This document shows positions 1 through 11,381 of a stretch of 64,000 bases of DNA, piece by piece. Position 1 is the stretch's first letter; every line of letters begins with the position of its first letter. Source of the DNA: Pararge aegeria (Eukaryota > Arthropoda > Insecta > Lepidoptera > Nymphalidae); NCBI RefSeq assembly GCF_905163445.1, contig NC_053183.1, forward strand, positions 3,038,001 to 3,102,000, written 5' to 3'. The notes under the pieces are model-generated. The model did not search any database. It had not been told where the DNA came from and saw only the letters and a list, made by a program, of their open reading frames with translations. The position numbers and the translations under genes were made by a program.

Positions 1-94
1 TAGGAGTTGAGGCCATCCACACACGTGGCGCCGTTTTGGCACAGATGTCCGGGACAGTCGTCGATGTCGATCTCGCAGTTCTGACCTCGGTAGC
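1..94 (-). CDS. Notch: Notch receptor exon, end of EGF6 and start of EGF7 (partial)
   Basis: Minus-strand exon cut by the window start. It begins after an AG acceptor (plus-strand CT at 95-96, with a T-rich stretch upstream in the minus sense). The first two bases finish a glycine codon left by the exon at 13282-13626, giving C-P-T-G | Y-R-G-Q-N-C, the end of EGF6. EGF7 then opens with D-I-D-D-C-P-G-H-L-C-Q-N-G-A-T-C and V-D-G-L-N-S, closely parallel to Drosophila Notch EGF7 (DDCLGHLCQNGGTC). The D-I-D-D-C start fits a calcium-binding EGF, and C-Q-N-G-A-T-C fits the POFUT1 O-fucose consensus C2-x4-S/T-C3. Notch is a single-pass cell-surface receptor for Delta and Serrate, and its EGF array is extracellular. 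The ligand-binding EGF11-12 and everything after would lie below position 1. Homology is firm; the exon's far end is not visible. Confidence 0.93.
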
Positions 95-254
95 CTGTCG
101 ACAAACAAACATAATAATTTTAAGAAAATTTATACAATATAATTATTAGGCTAGAACGTTTTCAAAGCAACCGCATAAAAATATTTTTGTTGAGACATCG
201 CATTACAAATATCTGAATTTCTTTGCTTTTCTTTACTATAATAATTTACTACAC

Positions 255-507
255 ATACGGCCGATTGTCAAAGTGTTTTCTGAGTCCAAGGCCGTGGGTT
301 CAATTCCCACAACTGGAAAATGTTTGTGTGATGAACATGAATGCTTTTCAGTGTCTGGGTGTTTATCTGTATATTATAAGTATTTATGTGTATTTTAATA
401 ACAAAAATATTTATCAGCAATCTTAGTACCCATAACACAAGCTACGCTTACTTTTGGGCTAGACGGTGTTGTGTGTATTGTCGTAGTAGGTATATTTTTT
501 TTATTGC
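255..507 (+). mobile_element. tRNA-derived SINE (family 1), 5'-decayed
   Basis: Carries GCCGTGGGTTCAATTCC (B box) followed by the family body: a short segment with GTGTCTGGGTGTTTATC, a TATTTATGTGTATTTT run, an AAAAATATTTATCAGC segment, then CATAACACAAGCTACGC and GGGCTAGACGG. The head up to the A box is mutated. It ends near GTCGTAGTAGG and a T-rich tail. Confidence 0.8.
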
Positions 508-782
508 GATCACCAACCCGTCTGGCCAGAGTGGTGATTATGGGAAAACCCTCTCATTAGGAGAGGCCTTTAGTCTAGCAGTGGACTGTTATAGGCTATC
601 AATTGATATATTATCAAAACAGGTCAGATGCGAAGAAAATCTGAAGTTATTTACAATTTTATCATGCTTTTTATCAGGAAGACTAACTGCTTATTCGATT
701 AAAGGGGTATAAATACACTTTAAAACCCTACCGAATAAGCCAAGCGACTTAGCACTCCAGTATGATGCCGCGTAGACGCCGA

Positions 783-833
783 TTAGAGATATGGATTCAT
801 AAAATTATTTATTTTTTGAATCCATATCTCTAA
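783..833. repeat. Inverted repeat, 17-bp perfect arms
   Basis: TTAGAGATATGGATTCA at 783-799 and its exact inverse at 817-833, separated by 17 AT-rich bases. Confidence 0.9.
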
Positions 834-1419
834 ATTATTTATTAATTAGACTGCAGAATACCTAACCTTAACATTGCATTCAAGAGCCTGATGGTAACGT
901 AATAAAACAAGTTACTAACGTTAATTTAATAGTAAAACATTAACAGTAGCTGAGGGTTTATATCGCAGGGCAGTTAAATCCCAAATTCACATACACTGGC
1001 TTAACTTTTATGACACATCGTGCACGTTTCAGCGATGGTTTACTCCACGTGTTTTTTCAGCGCCACCCGCCGATGTATTTAAACGCTGTCTTCAATTTTT
1101 TTTCTCTCTCGTAAACAGAACACATGTTCGCGTGGGAACCGTGGGCTAATGAAGGTAACGAGGCTGCCGACTCGCTAATAGTGTTTGTATCGGTCGTTGT
1201 TTGGATCCATGCAGCGCTGGATTTCGTCATGCGTCATGCACTACAAACATCTACTGCGATCACCAACCCGTCTGCCCAGCTTGCCAAGTATGACAAACCC
1301 TCTTGTTGATAGAGGCCTTTAGTAAATTGACCATAACAAACCATTGATTTAATGATGGATAGTTACCAGTACATGTAGTTTAGCATTGATTTAAGATAGT
1401 GTCCCGCGATGGCAATGAG

Positions 1420-1513
1420 TTGCTATACACCGCGAAAAGCAGGAGAATCTGTATGGTGTAATTTATAACTTCTTCAATCCTTATACTCCACACCAAACAG
1501 ATCTTCGGCAATG
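1420..1513 (+). repeat. Repeat B, left part, interrupted
   Basis: Family with GCTATACACCGCG, TGTATGGTGTAATTTATAAC, CTTATACTCCACACCAAACA and GATCTTCGGCAATG. TGGTGT and ACACCA form an imperfect hairpin. It continues at 1704 after an inserted LINE tail. The class of the family is not known to me. Confidence 0.7.
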
Positions 1514-1703
1514 AATGAATGAATGAATACACTTTTATTGTATACCACAAAAACATATAGAAAAATTATCAATAAAAATAATAAAAAAATGTAAAAAAGT
1601 AGCGATCTCTTCCAGGCAACCAAAGGCGCAAACACAACTCAAGAAGAGAGGTGGGTGCATATAAATAAACATATATATCTATATATACATATAATAAACT
1701 TAT
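1511..1703 (-). mobile_element. LINE 3' tail (family C), minus, inserted in repeat B
   Basis: On the minus strand it ends in an (ATTC)n run after a polyadenylation-like AATAAAAGTG. Plus-strand landmarks are ATGAATGAATGAATGAATAC, TAGCGATCTCTTCCAGGCAA and CAAGAAGAGAGGTGGG. The same element recurs at 49903-50140. ATG is found on both sides, as expected of a short target duplication. Confidence 0.7.
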
Positions 1704-1830
1704 GTACCCTCTACGCACGTTTCGCACCGAAACCGGAGCATCCTCAGGAGATGTTGACTTTACAATGAATAATTGTTATGTAATATGTTGATAAAGATTA
1801 TCCCTGATATATAATGATTGTTTAAAATAG
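1704..1830 (+). repeat. Repeat B, right part
   Basis: TACCCTCTACGCACGTTTCG, GAAACCGGAGCATCCTCAGG and AGATGTTGACTTTACAATG complete the copy begun at 1420. Confidence 0.7.
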
Positions 1831-3396
1831 TTTTGTAATGAATATTAAATTCAAAGTTATCGTGAGCAAAGCAGCGGTCAAAATGTAGCTCGATTATAAA
1901 ATGAGTTCATTGTCTCCTCTACTCTCATGGACATCTGCTCCAAATTGTTTTGTAATATTCATATTAACGGCAGGTCATTAGTATCAGTATATTATGCTAA
2001 CATCGTTAGCTCATTATGCTAAAGTTGGAAACTGGATTAGGCTGGGCCTTTTAGCGATTCGGAAATGTTGTGAGTCTCAATTCTTTACCTTTTTATTTAA
2101 AGTAAATCCCTAAGCGTTTTTATAAGTGTTATATTTTAAAAGTTATATCTACAATTTTTATAACCGCGTTAGGGTTTGCCTTTCTTTCACGCAGCAACGG
2201 TGTAACGGGAAAAAGCCTTCGCTCTGACTGGAGAATTGGATATTGAGGTGAGAACCGTCGCACTGCTCCAATACGGGGAGGTGGGTTTAGGAAACAAACT
2301 CGGTACTCTGATAATTAATATTACGTGCTAGTAATTGAACAGAACGATTTAACTTCGTCTCCGAGCCACGAAGGAAAGATTAGTCAACCCATCCAATCAC
2401 AAACTTGGCTCAAAGGGGCTTAAGCAAAGCAAAAGATTTGTTGTTGTAAATAGGTCACTAAATACCAGGGTACAATAATTTTAAAAGAGGTTTAAAGCAT
2501 CGAAGTAAATGGTAGGTAGGTTATCTCACATCCACTTTCCCACGAAAGTCAATCTTCTCGCTTGGATATTCACGCAGTTGGACGTTAATACGTTATTTAC
2601 TTTATGAACTTATCACCCGGAGTTAATGTAAAACTAATAAGTAACAAATTACTAACAAAATAACCGTGATATAGTGAAATTATCGTCAATAGCAATAATA
2701 ACATACAAATTACACATTATCAAAACATTGTCCCACAAAATTACTCCCAAGATTACGTTGCGACAACTCAATATCATCCCAAGAGTGGATTAGAAGTGAA
2801 ATGAAAAACATTATATAAACATTGCTTGCCCACTGGTTCAAATAATTTACAATACAACCGACAAATAGTGCACGCTGTTATAATTCTTATAAATAAGAAG
2901 TTATCATTGAAAATAGAGTGAATCTATCTCGTATAGCTTAGATTACTTTAAGTCGATTACGTACCTACAATGGAGTTTAACCAACACGTTAAGTTGCATA
3001 TAAAATTTTGTTAAGACTGTTAAGTCTTTAAAAGTAAAGTTAAAGTCAATACATTATTTATTCAAAAACTGACTCCTATTTGGTATAATATATAATAATT
3101 CAAATAGCCTTAGCGTTATCTTGATGAGTACACATTTTTTCATAAGCTGAAGAGTCAGTCATCTTAGTACGTGCATGCGTTACATGGATAAAAATGGCTT
3201 TAATAAAAACAGATTTTTTCACAATTTTCTTTACAAAGATAACATAAATTTTTAATTTAGGAATAAGGTTTAATTTTTTTATTTAATAATAATAATAATA
3301 TTTGTTTATTGTTCAATAAAACATACGTACAATTTACATTACATCTGCACAATAGGTATAACTTATATTAATGTTATAATTAACACGGATATACAG

Positions 3397-3440
3397 AAAT
3401 CAAATGTCCCTAAGCTACCTAGCTTAGGGACAGTTGATTT
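3397..3440. repeat. Palindrome, 21-bp arms, 2-base loop
   Basis: Left arm 3397-3417 and right arm 3420-3440 are complementary with one mismatch; core GTCCCTAAGCTA / TAGCTTAGGGAC. Confidence 0.9.
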
Positions 3441-3639
3441 GGAACCTGTGTTATAGGAAATTTTAATTTTAGGTTGGTAGATTATATGACTTATTAAGAT
3501 TGATTTATCATCTTCATCGTAACTGATTACACATTTGGCATAAAGTTAGTTAAAATCACGGAACATAGCCTCATAGGCTACTTCTTTATACCAGGAATAC
3601 GAACAGTTTCCAATAGATTTGTAAAGAAATGTAATAAAC

Positions 3640-3810
3640 GCGCACGAAGGACAACAGTAAGCAAATATTATAAAAAAGAAAGTATGTTTGTTTGTGTTTT
3701 TTTCACGCCCTAACTAAGCGAGCAATCTACGTGATTTTTGGCATAGAGTTAGTTTAATGGACAGAGAATAACATAGGCTAATTTTGCTTCCAGGAAAATT
3801 TCTAAGACAC
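3640..3810 (+). repeat. Lepidoptera-type repeat with CACGCCCTAACTAAGC
   Basis: AAAGTATGTTTGTTTGTG, TTCACGCCCTAACTAAGCG, GATTTTTGGCATAGAGTTAG and GAGAATAACATAGGCTAATT. A worn relative precedes it at 3525-3615. Other relatives are at 25678-26015. Confidence 0.6.
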
Positions 3811-4592
3811 CGAAATAAGCACAGGCGAAGAAATTAAAAACTTTGTGTTCAGAAGTGTGATTGGAAATTGTTTTGACAATACCATTAACATACTATGTGT
3901 GAGAGTTTGTACGCCCTTCTTTCCCATACATATGTGGATATAATTAATACACGGAAGCTGTGACTCTATTTTTACACTGGTTGTAGGGCTGTACAACTTG
4001 TATTTTTAAGTGGTTATTAAATTGTAGCTGAATGTTTCAATTAATTTTGATGAAACTGTTATTTCTTATGGAGCGTATCTTTCTATTAACTTTTTGCTGG
4101 GTTTATTTGATGGTTTGCTTTTTAAACTGATCTGTAGCGATGTTGCGGAATCATTATAAAGAAAGTATACACTATAGGAGTTGACGAAAAAGAAAAAAAT
4201 GTCTTTCGATTATTTTCGTTACACAGTAACTTCATCAATTAGGTAAATATTTCTGTCAGGGAATAAACTGGGATCTGTTGCCAGAAATATTTCAATTTTT
4301 AACCGACTTAAAAAAATCTCAATTCGACAGGTCGACTAATATTTTTTTTATTGTAAAATTAGTAAATTACTACTAAATAAAATGCATTACATTTTACTTG
4401 GCAACTATTTAAAAATATTTTTTCTTGGTTTTTAGTTGTTTAACAGTCGGTTCTTTTTTGAGAATTTTTCTTAATATTCTTAAATTATAACCATTTAACC
4501 ATTTAAAACCATTTTTTCAGCGTATATTCTCATTTAATCAATAGACAAACTCTTAAAGCTCTTAATAGTGGGATCACGAAATAATAAAATAG

Positions 4593-4618
4593 GTGTCAAC
4601 CCTTGGTAGGGTTGACAC
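4593..4618. repeat. Inverted repeat, 10-bp arms
   Basis: GTGTCAACCC at 4593-4602 and GGGTTGACAC at 4609-4618 with a 6-base loop. Confidence 0.85.
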
Positions 4619-4869
4619 TCGTAACAAGTTATAGTGGTAGTAAAAAAACGTGACAGCCCTGAAGTTGCTTTTTAATAATTCCTAAGCATCTGCTGATCAC
4701 ATAGCATTCGTTTGTCTTGTCGGGGTCAAAGTCCTCATTTACGAATTTGTAACAGGAAAAAAACACATATATTTAACATACTAGCTGTTGCCCGCGTCTT
4801 CGTTCGCGTTTTATTCGATATTTTAACGACCCTGCGGGAACCGTCACCCATCTCGAGATCAAAAGTATC

Positions 4870-5060
4870 CTGTTTTGCACCCTTGGTCTTCCCCAAATTT
4901 AACAGAATGCGTGCCGTAGTCCACTACGCTCTGCGCCGTGCAGATTGGTGGAATCCACACGCTTTTGAGCACACTATGGAGAACTCTTAGGCATGCAGGT
5001 TTTCTCACGATGTTTTCCTTCACCGTCCGATTCGAACTCGGCCCGTAGTAGTTATTCAAG
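4870..5060 (-). mobile_element. SINE family 2 (tRNA-derived, long), minus fragment
   Basis: Inverse of the family landmark AGGAAAACATCGTGAGAAAA, CCTGCATGCCTAAGAGTTCT, GCGCAGAGCGTAGTGGACTA. Immediately left (4783-4870) is a piece with GCCCGCGTCTTCGTTCGCG and CCTGCGGGAACCGTCA, a different common Lepidoptera repeat end. Confidence 0.65.
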
Positions 5061-5934
5061 TAGTTAAATCAGCTAACTTAATACCGACGAAACCTTTACC
5101 AGTAAAAGGTCAATGAAAGGAGTGCTTTTTTCGTTACCTTCTTTTCAGTCCTCTTTCTACCCACTAGTTTATACTGGCGGAAATGAAAATATCTAAACTT
5201 ACATAATTTATGAGTACACAATTTTTTTTAAGAATGTTGTCTATTACTAGGATAACGCAGTTTCCGCTCCGTCAAATATGTAATATGTTGCTAAAGAAAT
5301 AAACTGTGTCTGCAGCAACGAAGTCTAATCAAACTTTGGCACAACATTTAGGTTCTGCAATACGCAGTGCAAAGGTAGCTAAACGCCTCATCAAATTCAT
5401 TAGCCGTATAATTTAAGAAAATCGTTATAATTTGGGTTCAAGTAATTCATGTACACCCTAAATTAAAGACTTTAAAACAAATAGTGTAAGGTGCATAATG
5501 GCGTGCGTAAGAGTGGTGAGAAATTATTGTCTTATGCATCCTCGATTTAGCAAGGTAAATGTCGGTTACGTAATTCTTCAAGCGAGATGTGAGGTTCATT
5601 AGGTCCGTTTTGTAATGAGACCGATTTCAGTATATTACGTATTGTTCTAGATGTGAACCGTGAAATCTCTTTAACGTATCTTCGATTAATTATGTACTAG
5701 ATATGCGGCCACATACGAAATCTAGCAGAAAAAGTGTCCGGTTTCTGGTTTACCGGATGACTACAGAGTGTTGAAAAATAATAATAAACCTTCTTAGACC
5801 AACCCGACTCCTTTGCGAACTAACTAAAATAAAACACCGAAAAAGAAAATACTACGTATATTTCGGGTTTGTATACTCAAAGTCATCTATGGTTAAGTCT
5901 ATTAATTTTAACCCAAATGCACATTGGATAACTC

Positions 5935-6015
5935 CAAAGCCTTTGAGAACATTCAGGCTTGCAAGTATCCTTACGACGTTTCCCCACACCGTTAAAACGA
6001 AGTGATATTTAAAAG
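5935..6015 (-). mobile_element. SINE family 2 fragment, minus
   Basis: CTTTGAGAACATTCAGGCTT, TCCTTACGACGTTTCCCCAC and AACGAAGTGATATTT are a diverged inverse of the family's central part. Confidence 0.55.
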
Positions 6016-6029
6016 CGGTGGGAGACTCT

Positions 6030-6125
6030 TAGGCTGTGGCTAGATACTACCCTACCGACAAAGACGTGCCATCAAGTAATTTAGCGTTCCGGTACTAAGT
6101 TGCGCAGAAAACGATTAGGGCACAG
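6030..6125 (+). repeat. Repeat H fragment
   Basis: CTAGATACTACCCTACCGAC, AAAGACGTGCCATCAAGTAA and TTAGCGTTCCGGTACT. Family H is a scattered Lepidoptera-type repeat also seen at 720-790, 29110-29250 (minus), 40490-40640 (mixed), 56590-56810 and 62096-62160. Confidence 0.5.
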
Positions 6126-6440
6126 AATTAAGATTATCCAGAAACCATGTACACGATTAATATTTAAGAATTAAGAACCACTCTAATTTTGTAGAGTATC
6201 TCGAATAAGCGTTTAGTAACTTTCCATTTAGCAGTTGACAGAAATTATTTTACCTCTAATGTTCTAAGCTTTTATCGTAAAATTCACGCAAAACAATAAT
6301 ATTCCGTGGGTGTGAAGGCTCTGTATGTTCGTAATTCCGTGATTAGGGGTAAAAACTACCATAAAACAGTTTATTCATATCTATTTTATGATTTAATAGC
6401 GTAAATAGACGCTACATTCCTAAATTTCAATTATATTATA

Positions 6441-6645
6441 TAGACCGCGGCTGCGTACGCGTTTTTTTGTGTTTTTCATGAATCCTGCGGGAACCGTAAA
6501 TGTTCCCGGGATAAAAATGTGTTAAACCAGGGTATAATCTATCTCCGTGCCAAAATTCAGCCAATTTGGTTAAGTAGTTTTTGCGTGAAAGATTAACAAG
6601 CTTCCGTCCATAAAAACTTTCGCATTTATAATACGAGTGTTGGTA
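6441..6645 (+). repeat. Lepidoptera-type repeat, RTE/Helitron-like
   Basis: ACCGCGGCTGCGTACGCG, AATCCTGCGGGAACCG, CCGTGCCAAAATTCAGCC and AGTTTTTGCGTGAAAG. Class uncertain. Confidence 0.5.
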
Positions 6646-8654
6646 GTATTTCGATAAATAATTATAATGTCAAACTGTGTGCAGGTACTTACTGTGCTGT
6701 CGTAAGACCTAGGAATGTAGTTTCGGCTTAAAGACATTTATTTCTCAAAAACTTCACTTGCATCGAGAATACTTTAAAATGAGTAGATACAAAATCACAA
6801 AGTGCTTTGTACCATATTATTTAAAAGTAAACATTTTTGCCAGTGGTTAAAGAAAAAGTTAGCGAGCGATAATACAAATCGTTTTATAAGAAAGAGGTCA
6901 CATTAACTTAACGGAACGGTATTTTGTACATGTTCAATAACAAGTTTTTGGAATATTGGTAAACTTTTAGTGTTAACGATTATCTTAGGTAAATTATTGT
7001 ACAACAGCACTCCCTCACACAGTATGCTTTTCGATCCATAATTGGTTCTGGTTTTAGATAGTAAAAATTTAGTTTTACGTTTTCTTAGACAGTTTGCGTA
7101 TGTTTTTGTTTGAAATCATAATTGTGTGAGTATATTATCTGTGCTTATTTTTCTTATTAAGGTGCCGGTTTTTAATGCGTACAATTGATTAATATTAAGA
7201 ATTTTCGTCTCTGTATACAATTTATTTGTAGGAGTTAAATAGTTATACTTATAAAGAGCTTTTAAAATTTAATAGTTTCGCTTTAGTATGGAAGCCTAAA
7301 TCTACAAAATACGTCCATTGACCTATCTGACAAACTTCTTTAATGTGGGTATTCTAATGGTTTTTGGTTTTAAATAATTTCAAGGACACATATAATAACA
7401 CTGTCTCCTCTCACTTATGTTATTTATCTTTCTCCAATAAAAAAAAAACAAGTTTAGCACACTGATTGTTGCCAAGCTGAGACTTTGCATATTTTTTAAA
7501 TAAAGACTAAAAGGTTTTATTGTTTATTTTTTCAATAAGAAAGATTTATGAGCTTAGCAAACGCTGCCTACACGATCCTACCGGGCAATTTTTCCGTGCA
7601 GCTACAGAAAAATAGACTATATGTACCTACATAAAATAGTTACTATTACATAAAGGCAGAGTGCAGACCGCCGTTCTGTCTGTCGAATGAAAATAGACTA
7701 ATTATTTATTTCAATTCGACATTCACTTTATTTATTTTCACGGATGACAGGTAACTTGTGCATTTTTGAAATATACCAAATTATAAAAAAAAAATTACGA
7801 AAGTTAGCATTCGTTATTCAAACGCAAATAATCCTCCTTTTTCTTGGAGTATTTCAGACAACCGTAAAACACGAATGCAAAGAGGTGTATCATCAGGTTT
7901 GAGGGAAACCAACAGATACTTAATAGTTTTAAGTGTCTCTATTGTCATTGGCGAAGAAACTGGTAAACACAGCTGGTTTAAAAAACTATTTTACCACCGA
8001 TTTAGACCACAATTTTCGTGTTTCAAAAAGGACAACCGGTTCCCTAGTTAAGTTAAGAAGCTTTTAGTCAAACAATTTAAAAAAATGCCTATTAGCAATG
8101 TTACATTTATACATCGGTGAGTAAAATGGCTATGGCATGTGAAATTATATCCCTAAAAACAAGATTAGCAGTGTCAGTTGCTTGGCTGAGTCTTGGCCAA
8201 TACATAAATATTGTTATTTATAGTCAGCTTATATTTTATAGTGCGCTTTCGAACAGACCGTGTCGTGGCCGCCCCGGGCTAAACCACAGAGTAACTTACC
8301 AACTTGTAGACACGCAACGCATATTTTTCTCTATTGTTGGAACGTTTCTCATGCGTTCTCATTCGAATTAACGGACTAGAGGTCTAAGTCAGTAGTAAAT
8401 ATCAGTTGGATGTCAAAATAAGTAAAGGAGTCTGGATATATGTTTTTTTTTGTGGAATCTTTTTTTTTGAACACACGCAACAACAAAAAGTTTCTTTATT
8501 TTATCTGTATGAGTTTGTTTTGTCCTTGAAGTTAGTTAGGTTACAGGGTTTTCTGTCCAATAAATTGCAAGTTCCCGCCAACGTCTGACTACATAATATT
8601 CTCAGTCATTATCATGGCCCATCCATTGATCTCATAGGAGGGAGGAAGCTTACA

Positions 8655-8825
8655 GCTTAAAAACTCACCACGCTGCTGAGTCCACCAACCTGAGGCGTAG
8701 GTGTTAAGCCTCATGTGTCTGTAATTACACCGACAGAAGGGTATCTTCATACTAGAACAATGCTATTTAGCGGCAGAAATAAGCAGGATGGTAGTAGGTA
8801 CTTCCCCGGACGAGCTCTGTCACCA
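8655..8825 (-). mobile_element. LINE-type repeat G, minus fragment
   Basis: CCTGAGGCGTAGGTGTTAAG, TAGCGGCAGAAATAAGCAGG and CCGGACGAGCTCTGTCACC are the inverse of family G at 36.8 and 60.8 kb. Confidence 0.6.
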
Positions 8826-9035
8826 AAGGCACTATTAATACTTCAAAGATAATTAAAAGCGAACAATTTTCCGACTGACCGTGATATAGAATCCAACACT
8901 TCGCGATTCCTAGTCTTAAATGCTTAATAGCTATGAGACCGTCAGCTTTTAGACTGTAAAATTCATTTTTATTAATTTAAAATGCATATAAAAATGCTTA
9001 TGCGCCTGAGCGCTTTCCCAATTAAGCTACTCTGC

Positions 9036-9200
9036 AGAAACAGATCTTCGGCAATGTACCCTCTACGCACGTTTCGCTCCGAAACCGGAGCATCTCCAGG
9101 AGATGTTATCTTCTCGTAGATCTTCAGGTGGTGTTATTAACAATTATTCATTATAAAGTCAACATCTCCTGAAGATGCTCTGGTTTCTGGTTTTTTTTAA
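9036..9200. repeat. Inverted pair of repeat B fragments
   Basis: A forward fragment (9049-9100, GTTTCGCTCCGAAACCGGAG then CATCTCCAGGAGATGTT) faces an inverted one (9145-9195, AACATCTCCTGAAGATGCTC then TGGTTTCTGG) across about 45 bases. Confidence 0.7.
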
Positions 9201-9254
9201 CTTTTTAAGGAACTTTAAACTTTTTAAATTTTATCATGAAAATAAAAATAAATA

Positions 9255-9350
9255 TATTACAGATAATACACACATCGCCATCTAGCCCCAAAGTATGCGT
9301 AGCTTAATATGTTATGGGTACTTAGATGACTGTTGAATGTTTTTATGAAT
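9255..9350 (-). mobile_element. tRNA-derived SINE (family 1), 3' fragment, minus
   Basis: Contains ACACACATCGCCATCTAGCC, GTATGCGTAGCTTA and ATGGGTACTTAGATGAC, the inverted 3' end of the family. Confidence 0.75.
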
Positions 9351-9354
9351 AGCT

Positions 9355-9420
9355 GCTTAGCTACTGCTCAGGCCGCGATTGCCAGAGAGTCGCAGGTTCA
9401 AATCCTGTCAGTCCTGAAAA
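9355..9420 (+). repeat. tRNA-like head with perfect B box
   Basis: GGCCGCGATTGCCAGAGAG followed by GGTTCAAATCC, a perfect RNA polymerase III B box, next to a minus SINE fragment. It may be the head of a different SINE or a decayed tRNA. No cloverleaf of normal length can be drawn with confidence. Confidence 0.4.
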
Positions 9421-9507
9421 TTTTTATATGCATTTTAAATTTATAAAAATTGTTAATCCCCCAAGTGTAGGTAAAAACACTAATAAGATTATGAAAATTA
9501 AGCTTGA

Positions 9508-9780
9508 TGTGCTATACTCCGCGAAAGCAGGAGAATCAGTATAGTGCAATTTATAATTACTTAAATCCTTATACTCCACACCAAAAAGATCTTCGGCAAT
9601 GTACCCTCTACGCACGTTTCGCTCCGAAACCGGAGCATCCTCAGGAGATGTTCACGTTACAATAAAAAAAATTTAAGTCATTAAAAATTAGGTATTCATT
9701 GTAAAGTCAACATCTATTAACCTCAATTTAGCTTAATTTTAATAATATATCACGGAATTCCGCAAAGTAAAGCCTGCTTC
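9508..9780 (+). repeat. Repeat B, long copy
   Basis: Runs from GCTATACTCCGCGAAAGCAG through CTTATACTCCACACC and TACCCTCTACGCACGTTTCG to ATATATCACGGAATTCCGC and AAAGCCTGCTTC. Close to full length by comparison with the copy at 63.0 kb. Confidence 0.72.
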
Positions 9781-10079
9781 TATCCAACGAATAAAAATTA
9801 TAAATTTCATTTCATAGTATGCAATTTTTGCACTCTATTTCATACAGCTCTATCGAGGTCGATCGGCCGGTCGATTTACATAACGTTTTCGGGTTATCTG
9901 AACAAATAGTCTTTGATTGTGTGTTGCGAAATAGCTAAGCGCTAAATTATGTGGGAGAAACTAGCGTGAACTTTAGCAAAAGTGCTGGACTCCGGCAAAT
10001 TAATTAGGTTGGTATTATAGTAGTTGGAAACTGTGTGATCTCGTAAACATAATCAGTTTATCATTGTGTTTAATTATCT

Positions 10080-10232
10080 ACTAGACGGCTGATTGGCACA
10101 GTGGGAAGCCCCCTGCTTTCTGAGTCCAAAGCTGTGGGTTCGATTCCCGCAACTCGAAAATGTTAGTGTGATTCAACGTTTTTCGGTGGCTGGGTGTTCA
10201 TCTGTATATAAAGTATTTATGTATATTTCTTA
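10080..10232 (+). mobile_element. tRNA-derived SINE (family 1), 5' half, interrupted
   Basis: Head with A-box-like TTGGCACAGTGGG and B-box GGTTCGATTCC, running to GTATTTATGTATATTTC. Its 3' half reappears at 10757-10830 after a 524-bp insertion. Confidence 0.8.
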
Positions 10233-10756
10233 AGAATAGATCAACGGGTACATACCACGATAATATTTTGAATTTGTCGATATTTCGACCCAGTTGCATG
10301 GATCGTGGTCAAGACGGGACCACTATCCATGCAAATTAAGAAATGTTGATTAACCACGAACATCTTAGTTTAAAATATTTACATATAAAAGAGAAAGTGT
10401 GTGGGTATGTTTCGTATAGGCTCCGAAACGGCTGGACCGATTTCAATGAAACTTTCAAGGAATCCCCGGATTGACCTGGCGAGTAATCCTGTAAAGTTTG
10501 GTGACGATCGGAGCACTCCTAATTTGGAACAGTCAAATACATCTTTTATTTACTATGATGATATTCTATTGTTGGGTGTACATGTGTAGATAATGATCTT
10601 CAACCGCTCGAGAAGAGAATAGAAGAGAATGAATACGGAGAGAAATAAATTATTTAATATATTATGAGACTTAAATTATAAATTTAATGATGTAAGTTTA
10701 TTGTTTAAATAAAATAAAGCAAAATCTAGCCCGGCGAAGCGGGCTGGGTACGCTAG
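10233..10756 (+). mobile_element. Helitron-type non-autonomous element inside a SINE
   Basis: The right end has a GC hairpin (GCCCG and CGGGC arms, 10729-10744) followed by TGGGTACGCTAG, ending in CTAG before T. This is the 3' arrangement of Helitrons, including the common Lepidoptera non-autonomous ones. The body includes a piece typical of such elements (GGCTGGACCGATTTCAATG). SINE sequence continues at once on the right. The left end is uncertain and may include a second, older insertion at 10241-10330. Confidence 0.6.
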
Positions 10757-10830
10757 TTATTTATAAAAATATTCATCAGTCATCCTAGAACGCATAACAC
10801 AAGCTACACTTACTTTGGGGCTAGATGGCG
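10757..10830 (+). mobile_element. tRNA-derived SINE (family 1), 3' half
   Basis: AAAATATTCATCAGTCATCC, CATAACACAAGCTACAC and GGGGCTAGATGGCG complete the SINE that begins at 10080. Confidence 0.75.
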
Positions 10831-10886
10831 TGTGTTGTCAAATATAAATGCGTACTCGGTTATGGAATTACGTCTAGCTTACACAC

Positions 10887-11030
10887 AAAAACTATCACGG
10901 ATATGAAAACAAAATTTAGTAACTATTTCAGAAGTTATTGTCTTGTTTCGTATTATAAAAACACTGTCACGGATATAAAAACACAATTTAGCCACTATTT
11001 CGGTTTTTAATGCCGTGTTCCGTATTTTTT
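10887..11030 (+). repeat. Two-copy tandem repeat, about 70 bp
   Basis: A unit starting AAAAACTATCACGGATATG and ending TTGTTTCGTATT (10887-10955) is followed by a diverged copy starting AAAAACACTGTCACGGATAT and ending GTGTTCCGTATT (10957-11030). No function suggested. Confidence 0.7.
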
Positions 11031-11105
11031 AAAATAAATCGTCAGGATTAACAGTAGTGCGGCATTCCCACTACTGGGCACAGGGATATTTGAGTGTAAA
11101 CCCAC

Positions 11106-11381
11106 TACCGGCCTAGTGGCGCAGTGCGCAGCGACCCTGCTTTCTGAGTCCAAGGTCGTGGGTTCGATTCCCACAACTGGAAAATGTTTGTGTGATGAAC
11201 ATGAATGTTTTTCAGTGTCTGGGTGTTTATCTGTATATTATAAGTATTTATGTGTATTTCATTCATAAAAAAAAAAGTATATTCATCAGCTATCTTAGTA
11301 CCCATAACACAAGCTACGCTTACTTTGGGGCTAGATGGCTTTGTGTGTATTGTCGTAGTATATTTATTTATTTATTTATTA
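11106..11381 (+). mobile_element. tRNA-derived SINE (family 1), near full length
   Basis: The most complete copy. A box region AGTGGCGCAGTGCGCAG, B box GGTTCGATTCC, body with ATGAACATGAATG and GTGTCTGGGTGTTTATC, AT-rich middle, then CATAACACAAGCTACGC, GGGGCTAGATGGC, TGTGTATTGTCGTAGTA and a (TTTA)n tail. This copy defines the family for the other entries. Confidence 0.88.

Noticed and set aside
9355..9420. A functional tRNA gene.
   Set aside because: Only the B box is perfect; the A box, acceptor stem and anticodon arm cannot be assigned.
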